A DNA stretch of 64,000 bases from Halomonas alkalicola. Its GTDB lineage: Bacteria > Pseudomonadota > Gammaproteobacteria > Pseudomonadales > Halomonadaceae. Positions 11,526-21,082 of this stretch are shown one piece after another. The DNA is taken from NCBI RefSeq assembly GCF_030704205.1, contig NZ_CP131913.1:3038001-3102000 (forward strand), in the 5' to 3' direction. Below the pieces are notes generated by a model that had not been told where the DNA came from, made no database searches, and was given only the letters and a program-made list of their open reading frames with translations. A program made the position numbers and the translations under genes. Position 1 is the stretch's first letter; every line of letters begins with the position of its first letter.

Positions 11526-12617
11526 TCAGGGCGACGCCTGGGGGGCGTCGGCCGCCACCGGCACGACGCGCTCGCCCGGAGCCACCAGGCCGCCGCCCAG
11601 GGTGATCAGGCGCACCCGCTCGGGCAGCCCCGCGACCCGGGCCTCGTCGGTGGCGGCATCGACCAGCTCGACCGCAGTGCGCACCACCCGGTCGTCGTCA
11701 TCCAGTTGCTTCACCGCCAGGCGGCCGTCGTTATCGAGCTCCAGCAGGGCAGGGGAGAGCCGGTGCACCTGCCGCTCGGGCAGGGTGATCACCAGGGTGG
11801 CGCTGGCGCCGGCCAGGCGGCGTCCCTCGGGGTTGGCCACCCGGGCCTCCACGCTGAAGGTGCGCGCCTCCTCCTCGGCGCGGCGCGCCACCAGGCTCAC
11901 CTCGCCCTCGAGCCGCGAACCGTCCAGCAGGCGCAGCGTCGCGGGCAGTCCGACCTCGAGGGCGTGGGCGTCGCGCTGGGGCGCCCAGGCCCGGGCCACC
12001 AGGTGGCGGTCATCCACCAGCTGGCCGAAGGCCTCGCCCACCTGGAGCAGCTCGCCGAGCTCCACGTCGAGGCGGTCGAGCACGCCGTCGAAGGGGGCGA
12101 TGGGGCGGGTGTCGTCGAGCTGGCGGCGCAGGCTCGCCACCTCGGCGGCCGCCCGGGCGACGCCGCTCTGCAGGCGCAGGTAGTCGGTGTTGGCGATCAG
12201 CTCGCGGCGGCGCAGGTCATCGGCACCGGCCAGCTCGGCCCGGGCCAGGGCGAGCTCCGCCTCGGCCTGCTCGAGCCGGGCCGGCAGTTCGTCCCGGGCC
12301 AGATGGATCAGCACCGTACCGGCCTCGATCCGCTCGCCCGCCGCCACCGGCAGGGCCTCGATGCGCCCCGCCTGGCGGGCGCGCAGGGTCAGGTCGCGGT
12401 CGGCTTCCAGGTGGCCCTGCAGCACCAGCCGCGGGGCGTGGGCCTCGGCCTCGCGCTCCATGACCTCGACCCGGACGGCGGGCGGCGCCTCGGCCGGCTC
12501 GCTCTCGGGGGCGGTGTCCTGGAAGCGCTGCAGATCGCCGAAGGCCAGCCATATGCCCAGGGCGAGAGTGACGGCGATGGCCAGCAGCGGGGAAAGGGGA
12601 AGGCGACGGCGAGGCAT
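11526..12617 (-). CDS. RND efflux periplasmic adaptor (membrane fusion protein)
   Basis: An adaptor subunit of about 363 residues with an N-terminal membrane anchor (LSPLLAIAVTLALGIWLAF), a biotinyl-lipoyl half-motif around residues 55-95 (GRIEALPVAAGERIEAGT), a helical hairpin with heptads (about 100-155) and a second lipoyl half (APFDGVLDRLDVELGELL). It links the inner-membrane pump to an outer-membrane channel. ATG 12617 is preferred because the anchor then begins at once and a GGAT precedes it; ATG 12641 in the same frame is the alternative. It is the first gene of the operon with the damaged pump. Confidence 0.85.
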   Translation of the reverse strand: MPRRRLPLSPLLAIAVTLALGIWLAFGDLQRFQDTAPESEPAEAPPAVRVEVMEREAEAHAPRLVLQGHLEADRDLTLRARQAGRIEALPVAAGERIEAGTVLIHLARDELPARLEQAEAELALARAELAGADDLRRRELIANTDYLRLQSGVARAAAEVASLRRQLDDTRPIAPFDGVLDRLDVELGELLQVGEAFGQLVDDRHLVARAWAPQRDAHALEVGLPATLRLLDGSRLEGEVSLVARRAEEEARTFSVEARVANPEGRRLAGASATLVITLPERQVHRLSPALLELDNDGRLAVKQLDDDDRVVRTAVELVDAATDEARVAGLPERVRLITLGGGLVAPGERVVPVAADAPQASP

Positions 12618-12685
12618 GCGGGGTGATCCATCAACGAGCATGAAACGCCAGCATACCCTCCCGGGGCTTTACCCTCATACTGATG

Positions 12686-12812
12686 CTTGCCCCTTGCCCC
12701 TTGCCCCTTGCCCCTTGCCCCTTGCCCCTTGCCCCTTGCCCCTTGCCCCTTGCCCCTTGCCCCTTGCCCCTTGCCCCTTGCCCCTTGCCCCTTGCCCCTT
12801 GCCCCTTGCCCC
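12686..12812. repeat. Heptanucleotide tandem repeat, about 18 copies
   Basis: A near-perfect array of the 7-mer CTTGCCC, about 127 bp long. It sits in the divergent intergenic region between the efflux adaptor (minus strand) and mdh (plus strand), 142 bases before the mdh start. A 7-base unit is prone to slippage. The long Pro/Leu-rich reading frames across it are artefacts of the repeat. Confidence 0.95.
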
Positions 12813-12953
12813 TGTCACTCCTACGTCGCATTGAGTTTTGTGCACTGCAGGCATACCATTCTGGCGGTTCGAATTCCGGCCCGGGCGGGCCATCCGCCGG
12901 CCCGGGCCATCCTCACGGCGACAACCCTCGCGTTGACAACCTCAGGAGCCACC

Positions 12954-13931
12954 ATGAAAGATCCCGTTCGTATTGCCATCACCGGCGCTGCCGGCCAGAT
13001 CAGCTACTCCCTCGCCTTCCGCATCGCCTCCGGCGACATGCTGGGCAAGGACCAGCCGGTCATCCTGCAGTTGCTCGAGATCACTCCGGCCATGGAGGCC
13101 CTGAACGGCGTGGTGATGGAGCTCAACGACTGCGCCTTCCCGCTGGTGCAGGACATCGTCGCCACCGACGATGCCAACGTCGCCTTCAAGGATGCCGATT
13201 TCGCCCTGCTGGTGGGTGCGCGTCCGCGCGGCCCGGGCATGGAGCGCAAGGACCTCCTGGAAGCCAACGCCGCCATCTTCTCGGTGCAGGGCAAGGCCCT
13301 GAACGACAACGCCAGCCGCGACGTCAAGGTGCTGGTGGTGGGCAACCCGGCCAACACCAACGCCCTAATCGCCTCCTGCAACGCGCCGGACCTGGATCCC
13401 AAGCAGTTCACCGCCATGACCCGCCTGGACCACAACCGCGCCCTGACCCAGCTGGCCCAGAAGACCGGCAAGCACGTCACCGACGTCGAGAGCATGATCA
13501 TCTGGGGCAACCACAGCGCCACCCAGTACCCCGACATCGCCCACTGCAAGGTGGCCGGCAAGCCGGCGGCCGAGCTGGTCGAGCGTGACTGGTACGAGAA
13601 CACCTTCATTCCGGACGTGCAGCAGCGCGGCGCGGCCATCATCAAGGCCCGCGGTGCCTCCTCCGCGGCCTCTGCGGCCTCTTCCGCCATCGACCACATG
13701 CGCGACTGGGCGCTGGGCACCAACGGCCAGATCGTCAGCATGGCGATCCCCTCCGACGGCAGCTACGGCGTCGAGCCGGGCATCATCTACTCCTACCCGG
13801 TCACCTGCGAAGGCGGCAAGTACGAGATCGTCCAGGGCCTCGCGCTGGACGACTTCAGCAAGCAGAAGATGAAGGCCACCGAAGACGAGCTGCGTGAAGA
13901 GCGCGCCGCCGTCGAGCACCTGCTGGGCTGA
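12954..13931 (+). CDS. mdh: Malate dehydrogenase (NAD)
   Basis: A 325-residue NAD-dependent malate dehydrogenase of the 'LDH-like/cytosolic' type found in Pseudomonas, Burkholderia and Halomonas. The Rossmann loop is [14 protein letters not shown] near residue 8, the mobile loop with substrate-binding arginines is [14 protein letters not shown] near residue 87, and the active-site His is in [13 protein letters not shown] near residue 183. It oxidises malate to oxaloacetate in the TCA cycle, the substrate used by PckA 8.8 kb upstream. CAGGAG precedes the ATG. A bidirectional terminator follows. Confidence 0.96.
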   Translation: MKDPVRIAITGAAGQISYSLAFRIASGDMLGKDQPVILQLLEITPAMEALNGVVMELNDCAFPLVQDIVATDDANVAFKDADFALLVGARPRGPGMERKDLLEANAAIFSVQGKALNDNASRDVKVLVVGNPANTNALIASCNAPDLDPKQFTAMTRLDHNRALTQLAQKTGKHVTDVESMIIWGNHSATQYPDIAHCKVAGKPAAELVERDWYENTFIPDVQQRGAAIIKARGASSAASAASSAIDHMRDWALGTNGQIVSMAIPSDGSYGVEPGIIYSYPVTCEGGKYEIVQGLALDDFSKQKMKATEDELREERAAVEHLLG

Positions 13932-13949
13932 TCGAGCCTTCCTTCGGGA

Positions 13950-14005
13950 GCGGGCTTCCACCCTGTGGGAGCCCAGGTCTCCCGGGCGAATCGCCGCATG
14001 GCGGC
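13950..14005. repeat. REP-like palindromic element, copy 1
   Basis: The sequence GTGGGAGCCCAGGTCTCCCG followed by GGCGAATCGCCGCATGGCGGCG lies just after mdh. It shares the GTGGGAGC...CCCGG(G)CGAAT core with the element near 17860. The layout resembles the extragenic palindromes of pseudomonads. Confidence 0.45.
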
Positions 14006-14016
14006 GCAGAGCAGAG

Positions 14017-14051
14017 AAAAAACCCGCCGGAGCGCATCCGGCGGGTTTTTT
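14017..14051. terminator. Bidirectional terminator between mdh and the HAD gene
   Basis: AACCCGCCGG pairs with CCGGCGGGTT across a 7-base loop. An A-run leads in and a T-run follows, so it can end transcription of both convergent genes. Confidence 0.9.
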
Positions 14052-14084
14052 CGTTGTCGCGGGCTTGGCCTGGTCGGCTGGCGC

Positions 14085-14741
14085 TCAGTCCCTCAGGCTG
14101 ATGATCCGCCAGCCGCGGGCTTCGGCGACCTCGCGCAGGGAGGGGTCCGGATCCACCGCTACCGGGTGGTCGACCTTCTCCAGCAGCGCCAGGTCGTTGT
14201 GGGAGTCGCTGTAGAACCAGGCGTCGTCCAGGGTCAGCTCCTTGTCGGCCAGCCACTCCTCCAGACGCACCACCTTGCCCTCGCGGTAGCTGGGGGTGCC
14301 CTTCACGCGGCCGGTGTAGCGGCCGTCGACGATCTCGGGCTCCACGGCGATCAGGTCATCCACGCCCAGCCGCTCGGCGATGGGGCCGGTGATAAAGCGG
14401 TTGGTGGCAGTGATGATCAGCAGGGTGTCGCCGCGGGTGCGGTGGCGGGCCACCAGCTCCTCGCCCTTGGGCAGGATGTGCGGCTCGATCTTGCTGGCCA
14501 TGAACTGCTGGTGCCAGGCGGCGAGCTGTTCGGGGCTGTTGTCGGCCAGGGGCTTCAGCGCCACCGCGAGGAAGGCGTGGATATCCAGGGTGCCGGCCTC
14601 GTAGTCGGCCATGAAGCGATCATTGGCGTCGCGGTAGGCCACCGGGTCCACGGCGCCCTGCTCGAGAAGGAACTCCCCCCAGGCGTGGTCGCTGTCGATC
14701 GACAGCAGGGTGTTGTCCAGGTCGAAGATGGCCAGGCTCAC
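14085..14741 (-). CDS. HAD-superfamily phosphatase (possible histidinol-phosphatase)
   Basis: A 218-residue HAD subfamily IB phosphatase. Motif I is [18 protein letters not shown], motif II lies in [14 protein letters not shown] near residue 108, the Lys motif in the [13 protein letters not shown] stretch, and motif IV is [14 protein letters not shown] near residue 173. It is divergent from rppH, followed by ptsP, the same order as Pseudomonas aeruginosa PA0335-rppH-ptsP. PA0335 has been reported as a histidinol-phosphate phosphatase; carrying that role over is inference. Translation starts at GTG with a GGGAG six bases upstream. Confidence 0.82.
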   Translation of the reverse strand: MSLAIFDLDNTLLSIDSDHAWGEFLLEQGAVDPVAYRDANDRFMADYEAGTLDIHAFLAVALKPLADNSPEQLAAWHQQFMASKIEPHILPKGEELVARHRTRGDTLLIITATNRFITGPIAERLGVDDLIAVEPEIVDGRYTGRVKGTPSYREGKVVRLEEWLADKELTLDDAWFYSDSHNDLALLEKVDHPVAVDPDPSLREVAEARGWRIISLRD

Positions 14742-14920
14742 GATGACTCCCTTGGGCAGGTTGCAGAGGGTTGACGGTCAGGGTCGAAAGCCCGCGATTA
14801 TCGCAGAACCCGCTGCCGGCTGCGAGCCGCGCCGGTGCGCTTCGTCCGCAAGGCGTATTGATGCGCTTCGTGGCCCTGTGGAAGAATGGGACCAATTCAG
14901 GTTTCAACAAGGTGAAGTCC

Positions 14921-15412
14921 GTGATCGACGCTGACGGCTTTCGCCCCAACGTTGGCATCATCATCGCCAACGATCAGGGGCAGCTGCTCTGGGCGCGTCG
15001 GGTAGGGCAGAACGCGTGGCAGTTTCCCCAGGGAGGCATCAAGGCGAACGAGACACCGAAAGAGGCACTGTTTCGCGAACTCTACGAGGAGATCGGCCTG
15101 ACCGCCGACGACGTCGAGATCCTTGCCTGCACCCGGGGTTGGCTCCGCTATCGCCTGCCGCGACGCATGATTCGTACCCATTCGAGGCCGGTCTGCATCG
15201 GCCAGAAACAGAAGTGGTTCCTGCTGAGGATCCGCTGTCAGGAGAGCCGGATCTGCATGGATGGCACCGCCTCGCCGGAGTTCGACGGCTGGCGCTGGGT
15301 CAGCTACTGGTATCCGCTGGGCCAGGTGGTGCCCTTCAAGCGTGAGGTCTACCGCCGCGCGCTCAGGGAGCTCTCGCCCAGCGCCCAGCGCCTGGCCCTG
15401 GGCTTCGGCTGA
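14921..15412 (+). CDS. rppH: RNA pyrophosphohydrolase RppH
   Basis: A 163-residue Nudix hydrolase. The Nudix box runs from [16 protein letters not shown] to LYEEIGL, near residues 37-59, with all catalytic glutamates. RppH removes pyrophosphate from 5'-triphosphate mRNA and so triggers RNase E decay. The GTG at 14921 follows an AAGGTGAAG ribosome-binding site and gives the conserved start [15 protein letters not shown]; the frame is open further upstream without similarity. Just downstream is ptsP, as in Pseudomonas and E. coli. Confidence 0.93.
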   Translation: MIDADGFRPNVGIIIANDQGQLLWARRVGQNAWQFPQGGIKANETPKEALFRELYEEIGLTADDVEILACTRGWLRYRLPRRMIRTHSRPVCIGQKQKWFLLRIRCQESRICMDGTASPEFDGWRWVSYWYPLGQVVPFKREVYRRALRELSPSAQRLALGFG

Positions 15413-15530
15413 CGAGGCCTTCGGTCGGACAGAAGCCTGATAGAGGAACCCCGCCCCGGTGAGGCAGTCTCAGGGGCGGGAGTTCGCTCCCGCCTCCCTA
15501 CCCACGACAACAACGGAAGATGCCACGCCC

Positions 15531-17789
15531 ATGCTCGAGGTCCTGCGCCGCATCACACAGGAAGTCACCGGGGCCCGCACCCTGGAAGCGGCGCTCGCCA
15601 CCATGGTCCGGCGTATCCGCAAGGCCATGGAGGCCGATGTGTGCTCCTTCTACCTCTTCGATGAGGAGATCGAGCAGCTGGTGCTGATGGAGACCATCGG
15701 CCTGCGCACCCAGGCGGTCGGGCATGTGGCCCTGCCGGTGGGCGAGGGCCTGGTGGGGCTGGTGGCCAGCCGCGAGGAGCCCCTCAACCTCGAGGACGCC
15801 CAGGCTCATCCCCAGTTCCGCTACTTCGAATCCACCGGCGAGGAGCGCTACTCCAGCTTCCTCGGCGTACCCATCATCCACCAGCGCCGCATGCTCGGCG
15901 TGCTGGTGGTGCAGCAGGCCGAGAAGCGCCGCTACGGCGAGGAGGACGAGGCCTTCCTGGTCACCATGGCGGCCCAGCTCGCGGGCGTGCTGGCCCATGC
16001 CCTGGCTACCGGCAACCTCACCCGGCCAAGCCTGGCGGGGCAGGTGCAGTTCAAGGGTGTGGCCGGCGCCCCGGGCATGAGCATCGGCGAGGCGGTGGTG
16101 ATTGCCCCACCCGCCGACCTCGACAGCGTGCCGGACCTGATTCCCACCGACGTCGAGTACGAGATCGCCCGCCTCAAGGAGGCGATCGGCCGCGCGCGCG
16201 AGGAGCTGCGCGCCGCCGCCGAGCGCCTGGCCAACCGCGTCTCGGCCCAGGAGCTGGCGCTGTTCGAGGTCTACCAGCAGATGCTCAGCGAGGCGGCGCT
16301 CTCCCAGGAGGTGGAGAAGCGCATCCGCGAGGGGCAGTGGGCGCCCGGGGCGCTGGCCGATGTGGTCAAGCGCCATGTCCAGTACCTGGAGCGGGTCGAC
16401 GACGACTACCTGCGCGAGCGCGCCGCCGACGTGCGCGACCTGGGGCGCCGCGTGCTGGCGCACCTGCAGGAGGAGACCCCCCAGACGCCGGAGGTCTTCC
16501 CCGACAGCACCATCCTGGTGGGCGACGAGCTCAGCGTGGCGATGCTCGGCGAGGTGCCCCGGGAGAAGCTCGCCGGGCTGGTCTCGGTGCGCGGCTCCAG
16601 CACCTCCCACGTGGCGATCATCGCCCGGGCCATGGGCATCCCCACGGTGCTCGGCATGGTCGACCTGCCGCTGCCGCGGCTCTCCGGCGCGCGGGTGATC
16701 CTCGATGGCCACCGGGGGCGGCTCTTCGTGCGACCGGGCGAGGAGCTGCTCACCCACTATCAGGGCTTGATCGCCGAGGAGCAGGCGCTCACCGAGGTGC
16801 TCGAGCACGAGCAGGACCTGCCCAGCCGCACGCCGGACGGCCACGACATGCCGCTGATGGTCAACACCGGCCTGGTGGTGGACGCGGTGGCTCAGCTCAA
16901 GCGCCGCATCAGCGGGGTGGGGCTCTACCGCACCGAGGTGCCCTTCATGGTCACCGAGCGCTTCCCCGGTGAGCAGGAGCAGACCCGGCTCTATCGCGAT
17001 CAGCTGGAGAGCTTCGCCCCGCTGCCCGTGGTGATGCGCACCCTGGATATCGGCGGCGACAAGGACCTGCCCTATTTCCCCATCGAGGAGGCCAATCCCT
17101 TCCTCGGCTGGCGCGGGATTCGCGTCACCCTCGACCACCCCGAGGTGCTGATGGTGCAGCTGCGTGCCATGCTGCGCGCCTCCCAGGGGCTCGACAACCT
17201 CCAGGTGCTGCTGCCCATGGTGACCAACGTCGACGAGGTCGACGATGCCCTCAAGCTGCTCGATCGCGCCATCGTCGAGCTGGGCGAGGAGGGTGTCTCA
17301 GTGCCGCGGCCCAAGGTGGGGGTGATGATCGAGGTGCCGGCGACCCTCTATCAGCTCGACGCCCTGGCCCGGCGCGCCGACTTCTTCTCGGTGGGCAGCA
17401 ACGACCTGACCCAGTACCTGCTGGCGGTGGATCGCAACAACCCGCGGGTCGCCGAGCTCTACGATGCCTGCCACCCGGCGGTGCTCTCCGCCATGGCGAG
17501 CCTGGCCCGCGAGGCGAAACGCCTGGACCGGCCGATCTCGGTGTGCGGCGAGCTGGCCGGCGACCCCGCCGGCGCCCTGCTGCTGATGGGCATGGGCTTC
17601 GATGCCCTCTCCATGAACGCCCCCAGCCTGCCCCGGGTGCGCGCCGCCATCCGCCGCGTACCGCTGGAAGGCGCCCGCGACCTGGTGGAGGAGACCCTGC
17701 GCCTCGACACCCCCGGCGAGGTGCGTCACCACCTGGCCGAGCGCCTGGGCGGCTGGGAACTTGGCCACCTGCTGCCGCCGCGGGATTGA
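15531..17789 (+). CDS. ptsP: PEP-protein phosphotransferase PtsP (EI-Ntr)
   Basis: A 752-residue enzyme I of the nitrogen PTS. An N-terminal GAF domain (about residues 1-160, family sensor for glutamine/2-oxoglutarate) is followed by the PEP-utilising domain with the active-site His in the GSSTSHVAIIARAMG motif near residue 360, and a C-terminal TIM barrel with GVGLYRTEVPFM, MRTLDIGGDKDLPY and the catalytic Cys in ISVCGELAGDP. It starts the EI-Ntr to NPr to EIIA-Ntr phosphorelay. ATG 15531 gives the family start MLEVLRRITQEV; a GTG at 15459 in frame is the less likely alternative. Confidence 0.94.
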   Translation: MLEVLRRITQEVTGARTLEAALATMVRRIRKAMEADVCSFYLFDEEIEQLVLMETIGLRTQAVGHVALPVGEGLVGLVASREEPLNLEDAQAHPQFRYFESTGEERYSSFLGVPIIHQRRMLGVLVVQQAEKRRYGEEDEAFLVTMAAQLAGVLAHALATGNLTRPSLAGQVQFKGVAGAPGMSIGEAVVIAPPADLDSVPDLIPTDVEYEIARLKEAIGRAREELRAAAERLANRVSAQELALFEVYQQMLSEAALSQEVEKRIREGQWAPGALADVVKRHVQYLERVDDDYLRERAADVRDLGRRVLAHLQEETPQTPEVFPDSTILVGDELSVAMLGEVPREKLAGLVSVRGSSTSHVAIIARAMGIPTVLGMVDLPLPRLSGARVILDGHRGRLFVRPGEELLTHYQGLIAEEQALTEVLEHEQDLPSRTPDGHDMPLMVNTGLVVDAVAQLKRRISGVGLYRTEVPFMVTERFPGEQEQTRLYRDQLESFAPLPVVMRTLDIGGDKDLPYFPIEEANPFLGWRGIRVTLDHPEVLMVQLRAMLRASQGLDNLQVLLPMVTNVDEVDDALKLLDRAIVELGEEGVSVPRPKVGVMIEVPATLYQLDALARRADFFSVGSNDLTQYLLAVDRNNPRVAELYDACHPAVLSAMASLAREAKRLDRPISVCGELAGDPAGALLLMGMGFDALSMNAPSLPRVRAAIRRVPLEGARDLVEETLRLDTPGEVRHHLAERLGGWELGHLLPPRD

Positions 17790-17858
17790 GGCGTCTGCGC
17801 CCCGCAGGCGCCCAATGACCTCTGTGATGACTGGATAATTCCCGAGGCTCGAGGCTAC

Positions 17859-17905
17859 TGGTGGGAGCTGGGCTTTGCCCGGCGAATGGCGGCGAAGCCG
17901 CCCCG
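17859..17905. repeat. REP-like palindromic element, copy 2
   Basis: GTGGGAGCTGGGCTTTGCCC followed by GGCGAATGGCGGCGAAGCCGCC sits between ptsP and the NRDE gene. It shares its core with the copy near 13,950. A second small hairpin, GCGTCTGCG/CGCAGGCGC, lies at about 17,791-17,811 just after ptsP and may help termination. Confidence 0.45.
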
Positions 17906-17915
17906 GCGGTGTTGC

Positions 17916-18692
17916 CTAGCGGTGTAAACCCACCAGCCGCTCCACGCTCTCCCCCAGCGCCACGCCATGCGGCCCAAAGCGCCGCTCGCCGATCTCGATG
18001 CGCCCGCTGGCATGCCAGCTCAGCCAGGTCATGGCGCGGGTGCCGTAGCGCTCGCCGACGATGAGGGGGGAGGAGAGCATCCGCTCCATCTCCAGGCCCA
18101 CGCCGGTCTCCGGCAGCTGATCGTCATCGGCGGGGTGGCGGTCGCCCATGGCCGCCAGGGCATCCTCGGGCCAGCGGCCGTGGCGCAGGCTGGCCCCGAG
18201 CCCCTGGCGTACGCTGATCAGCTTGGGCCACGGGGTGTTGAGGCTGGCGTTGGAGAGCCCGTGCAGGCCCGGGGCGATCTCGCCCAGTTGGATGCCGTCC
18301 AGGCCGCGGTGCAGGTGCCACAGGCGCTCCCCGTCACCGGCCAGCAGGTTGAAGCCGGCGAACCGCTCGGCCTCGCCGCTGGCGAGGCGGTCGAGCCAGG
18401 CGGGAAGGTCGGCGCAGGTGAGAGCGTCGCGCACCAGGTCGCCGCGGCTTGGCGCGTCGCCTGCCACCTTGAGGCGCGGGTCGCGGACATTGGTCACCGC
18501 CGCGAAGCGCCCGCGGCGGTGGACCGCCAGCCAGCTGCCGCCGGCCTCCAGGTCGCGGCCGCCGACGATATGGGGGGCATCCGCCCAGCGGGCGAGGGAG
18601 GCGGCGGGGCGGGCGTGGAACTCGTCGCGGTTGGCGACCAGCCGCAGCGGCCACGCGCTGTCCGGACGGTGGTCGAAGGCAATCAGGCACAT
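17916..18692 (-). CDS. NRDE family protein (TANGO2-like)
   Basis: A 258-residue NRDE/TANGO2 protein. The family hallmarks are the N-terminal Cys after Met (MCLIAFDHRP) and the NRDE signature in LVANRDEFHARPA near residue 18, followed by GGRDLEAGGSWLAVHRRGRF near residue 45. Related proteins have been linked to heme handling, but the biochemical role in bacteria is not settled. The N-terminal Cys could be exposed after Met removal, as in Ntn hydrolases; that is inference. It is convergent with ptsP. Confidence 0.85.
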   Translation of the reverse strand: MCLIAFDHRPDSAWPLRLVANRDEFHARPAASLARWADAPHIVGGRDLEAGGSWLAVHRRGRFAAVTNVRDPRLKVAGDAPSRGDLVRDALTCADLPAWLDRLASGEAERFAGFNLLAGDGERLWHLHRGLDGIQLGEIAPGLHGLSNASLNTPWPKLISVRQGLGASLRHGRWPEDALAAMGDRHPADDDQLPETGVGLEMERMLSSPLIVGERYGTRAMTWLSWHASGRIEIGERRFGPHGVALGESVERLVGLHR

Positions 18693-18874
18693 CCCGCCAG
18701 CTTAGCGGCTCCCGCAGGGCGCGGGAAGCGTTGAGCCGGCCACCCGGGCGGGCGCCATGACAGCCGGCCGCCCCCGGCGTACACTCGTCCGTCAATCTCG
18801 TGACAAGCCAGGGATGACAATGCGAGTCGACAAGTGTCGCCCATGTCGGCGGCTTCCCCCCCTACCTTCGCCTG

Positions 18875-19831
18875 GTGCTGCTGCTCCAGTCCGGCCTGCT
18901 GCTGGCGGGGCTGGCGCTGCTGCTGACAAGCGCACCCGGTGCCTGGCTGGCAGTGCTGCTGCTTGCCTCGACGCTCAACCTCGCCGCGGTGGCGGTCGGG
19001 TGCCTGCGCGAGTCTCCCCGCCATGCCGAGCCCGCGGCCGGCGCCCCGGCTCCCCTGACCCCTCCGCAGGCGGCGCCTTCGGTGGAGCTTGTCGCCGCCG
19101 GCGAGGAGCAGCTGCGCCGCCGCCTGCAGGCCCTGGAAGACGACCTGGCGCGTCGCGAGCAGCGGCTCGAGCGCCTGACGGCGGGGCGCGATCGCCCCCG
19201 CGAGGAGTCGCGGCTCAAGTCTGACTACCTGACCCTGCTGGGCCGCGAGCTCCAGCCGTTGAAGGTCCGCCTGGATGCACTGCTGACGCCCCAGGACGAG
19301 CAACCCCTGGGCGGCCCCCAGCGCCACGCTCTGGAGGAGCTGCGCGACAGGCTCGGCGACCTCGCGGTGCTGCTCGAGGACATCGCCGGCGAGGAGCCGG
19401 CCGCCACCGAGGCGCCGCCCGCCCACCGGGAGAGCCGGGTGCTGATCGTCGACGACGGCCCCGTCAACCTGATGCTGGCGCGCCAGGTGCTGGAGCGGGA
19501 AGGGCTCGTGGTTCGCACCGCCACCAGCGGCGCCGAGGCGCTGGCCAGCCTGGAGCAGCTCCCCTTCGACCTGGTGCTGATGGACATCTTCATGCCCGGC
19601 ATGGACGGCATGGAGACCAGTCGCCGCTGGCGTGACGTCGAGGCCGCGCACTACCCCGACCACCGCAGCGTGCTGGTGGCGCTGACCGCCAACGCCAGCG
19701 TGGAGGATCGCCAGCGCTTCGCCGAAGCCGGCCTGGACGACTACCTGGCCAAGCCCTATCGCCCCCAGGAGCTGATCGCGCTGGTCAGGCGCTGGCTGCC
19801 GGCCCGCCCCGATGCCCTCGATACCCCCTGA
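18875..19831 (+). CDS. Membrane-anchored response regulator (receiver domain at C-terminus)
   Basis: An N-terminal hydrophobic segment ([13 protein letters not shown] and [18 protein letters not shown]) is followed by a coiled coil (about residues 75-120) and a C-terminal receiver domain from about residue 188: acidic pair IVDDGPVN, phospho-Asp in [13 protein letters not shown], conserved Thr in ALTANAS and Lys in LAKPYRP. No histidine-kinase catalytic domain is present; it looks like the tail of a hybrid kinase. The GTG at 18875 lacks a ribosome-binding site. An ATG at 18820 with AGGG upstream would join this frame if the seven-C tract at 18856-18862 had one base fewer. The true start may therefore lie across a slippage site. 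Confidence 0.7.
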   Translation: MLLLQSGLLLAGLALLLTSAPGAWLAVLLLASTLNLAAVAVGCLRESPRHAEPAAGAPAPLTPPQAAPSVELVAAGEEQLRRRLQALEDDLARREQRLERLTAGRDRPREESRLKSDYLTLLGRELQPLKVRLDALLTPQDEQPLGGPQRHALEELRDRLGDLAVLLEDIAGEEPAATEAPPAHRESRVLIVDDGPVNLMLARQVLEREGLVVRTATSGAEALASLEQLPFDLVLMDIFMPGMDGMETSRRWRDVEAAHYPDHRSVLVALTANASVEDRQRFAEAGLDDYLAKPYRPQELIALVRRWLPARPDALDTP

Positions 19832-19857
19832 TCTCGTTTCGCCCTCAAGGAATCCCG

Positions 19858-20646
19858 ATGCTCGACTACCCCGATATCGATCCCGTGGCCATCTCCCTCG
19901 GCCCCTTCCAGGTGCACTGGTACGGCCTGATGTATGTGGTGGGCTTCGTCGCCGCCTGGTGGCTCGGCCGTCGCCGCGCCGCGCGCGTCGGCCTGACTCA
20001 CGACGACATCGGCGACCTGCTCTTCTATGCCGCCATCGGCGTGGTGGTGGGCGGGCGCCTGGGCTATGCGCTCTTCTACGGCATGGGGCAGTGGTTCAGC
20101 GATCCGCTGTGGATCTTCCGGGTCTGGGACGGTGGCATGAGCTTTCACGGCGGCCTGGCCGGGGTGCTGCTCGCCAGCTGGTGGTTCGCCAGGAAGAAGG
20201 GGCTCGCCTACTTCACCCTCACCGACTTCGTCGCCCCCCTGGTGCCCATCGGCCTGGGCGCCGGGCGCATCGGCAACTTCATCAATCGCGAGCTGCCGGG
20301 CCGCGTCACCGAGCTGCCCTGGGGCATGCCGTTCCCGGGCCTGGGGCCCGAGCCGCGCCACCCCTCGGCGCTCTACGAGGCGGTGCTGGAAGGGGCGGTG
20401 CTCTTCGTGGTGCTGTGGTTCGTCTCCGCGAAGCCCCGCGCCCGCGGGCTGATCTCCGGGCTCTTCCTGACCCTCTACGGGGTGTTCCGCTTCGCGGTGG
20501 AGTTCGTGCGCCTGCCCGATGCCCATATCGGCTTCATCGCCTTCGGCTGGGTGACCATGGGCATGCTGCTGACCCTGCCGATGATCGTTGCCGGTCTGGC
20601 GCTGATCGCCTGGTCGCGGAATCAGCCGGTGGATGCAAGAGTATGA
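19858..20646 (+). CDS. lgt: Prolipoprotein diacylglyceryl transferase
   Basis: A 262-residue integral membrane enzyme that transfers diacylglycerol from phosphatidylglycerol to the lipobox Cys of prolipoproteins. The signature [16 protein letters not shown] lies near residue 137, with the HGG motif in [15 protein letters not shown] near residue 97. About seven membrane helices are apparent. It is upstream of thyA as in many gammaproteobacteria, but here a small nucleotidyltransferase gene separates them. Confidence 0.95.
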   Translation: MLDYPDIDPVAISLGPFQVHWYGLMYVVGFVAAWWLGRRRAARVGLTHDDIGDLLFYAAIGVVVGGRLGYALFYGMGQWFSDPLWIFRVWDGGMSFHGGLAGVLLASWWFARKKGLAYFTLTDFVAPLVPIGLGAGRIGNFINRELPGRVTELPWGMPFPGLGPEPRHPSALYEAVLEGAVLFVVLWFVSAKPRARGLISGLFLTLYGVFRFAVEFVRLPDAHIGFIAFGWVTMGMLLTLPMIVAGLALIAWSRNQPVDARV

Positions 20647-20707
20647 GTGGTGAGTCGTGAATCGTGAGTGGTGCTGAGTAACGATGAGTGAGGCAAGGAG
20701 GTGGAGT

Positions 20708-21007
20708 ATGCGACTAACACCGGAGCAGGTTGCCATCATCAAGCAGGCCGCCGTTGAGGTCTTCGGTGATGGCGTCAGCGTGAAGCTCTTCGGGTCACGC
20801 CTGGATGACGCCGTGCGGGGCGGTGATATCGACCTGCTGCTGGAGAGCCCTGACGTCATCGAGAGCAGGATGGACAAGATGCTGACCTTGACGGCGCGCC
20901 TGCAGATTCGCCTCGGCGATCAGCCGATTGATATCCTCGTGGTCGATCCATCCACGCCTCGGAAACCCTACCAACATGCTTTGGCGACTGCAGTGACGCT
21001 ACCCTGA
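20708..21007 (+). CDS. Orphan MNT-type nucleotidyltransferase
   Basis: A 99-residue minimal nucleotidyltransferase. The motif VKLFGSRLDDAVRGGDIDLL (GS-X9-DXD) holds the metal-binding aspartates, and IDILVVDP fits the third acidic position. Proteins of this family act as AMP-transferring antitoxins beside HEPN toxins. No HEPN partner is adjacent: the gene is wedged between lgt and thyA. An AAGGAGGTG ribosome-binding site sets the ATG at 20708. Imperfect GTGAGTNGTGA direct repeats lie just upstream (20645-20680). A truncated relative is at 28,103-28,273. Confidence 0.8.
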   Translation: MRLTPEQVAIIKQAAVEVFGDGVSVKLFGSRLDDAVRGGDIDLLLESPDVIESRMDKMLTLTARLQIRLGDQPIDILVVDPSTPRKPYQHALATAVTLP

Positions 21008-21082
21008 AGAGTCCTTCTGCCGATCAACAACCGTAGTGAGATCCGGTAGACTCCCGTCCCCATCCAGCAACCAGAGAACGCC

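Noticed and set aside
12686..12812. CRISPR array
   Set aside because: The repeats are 7 bp, directly tandem and without spacers; no cas genes are nearby.
12683..12831. Long Pro/Leu/Cys-rich reading frames over the heptamer array
   Set aside because: They are produced by the 7-bp repeat being open in several frames on both strands; the real gene in this region is mdh from 12,954.
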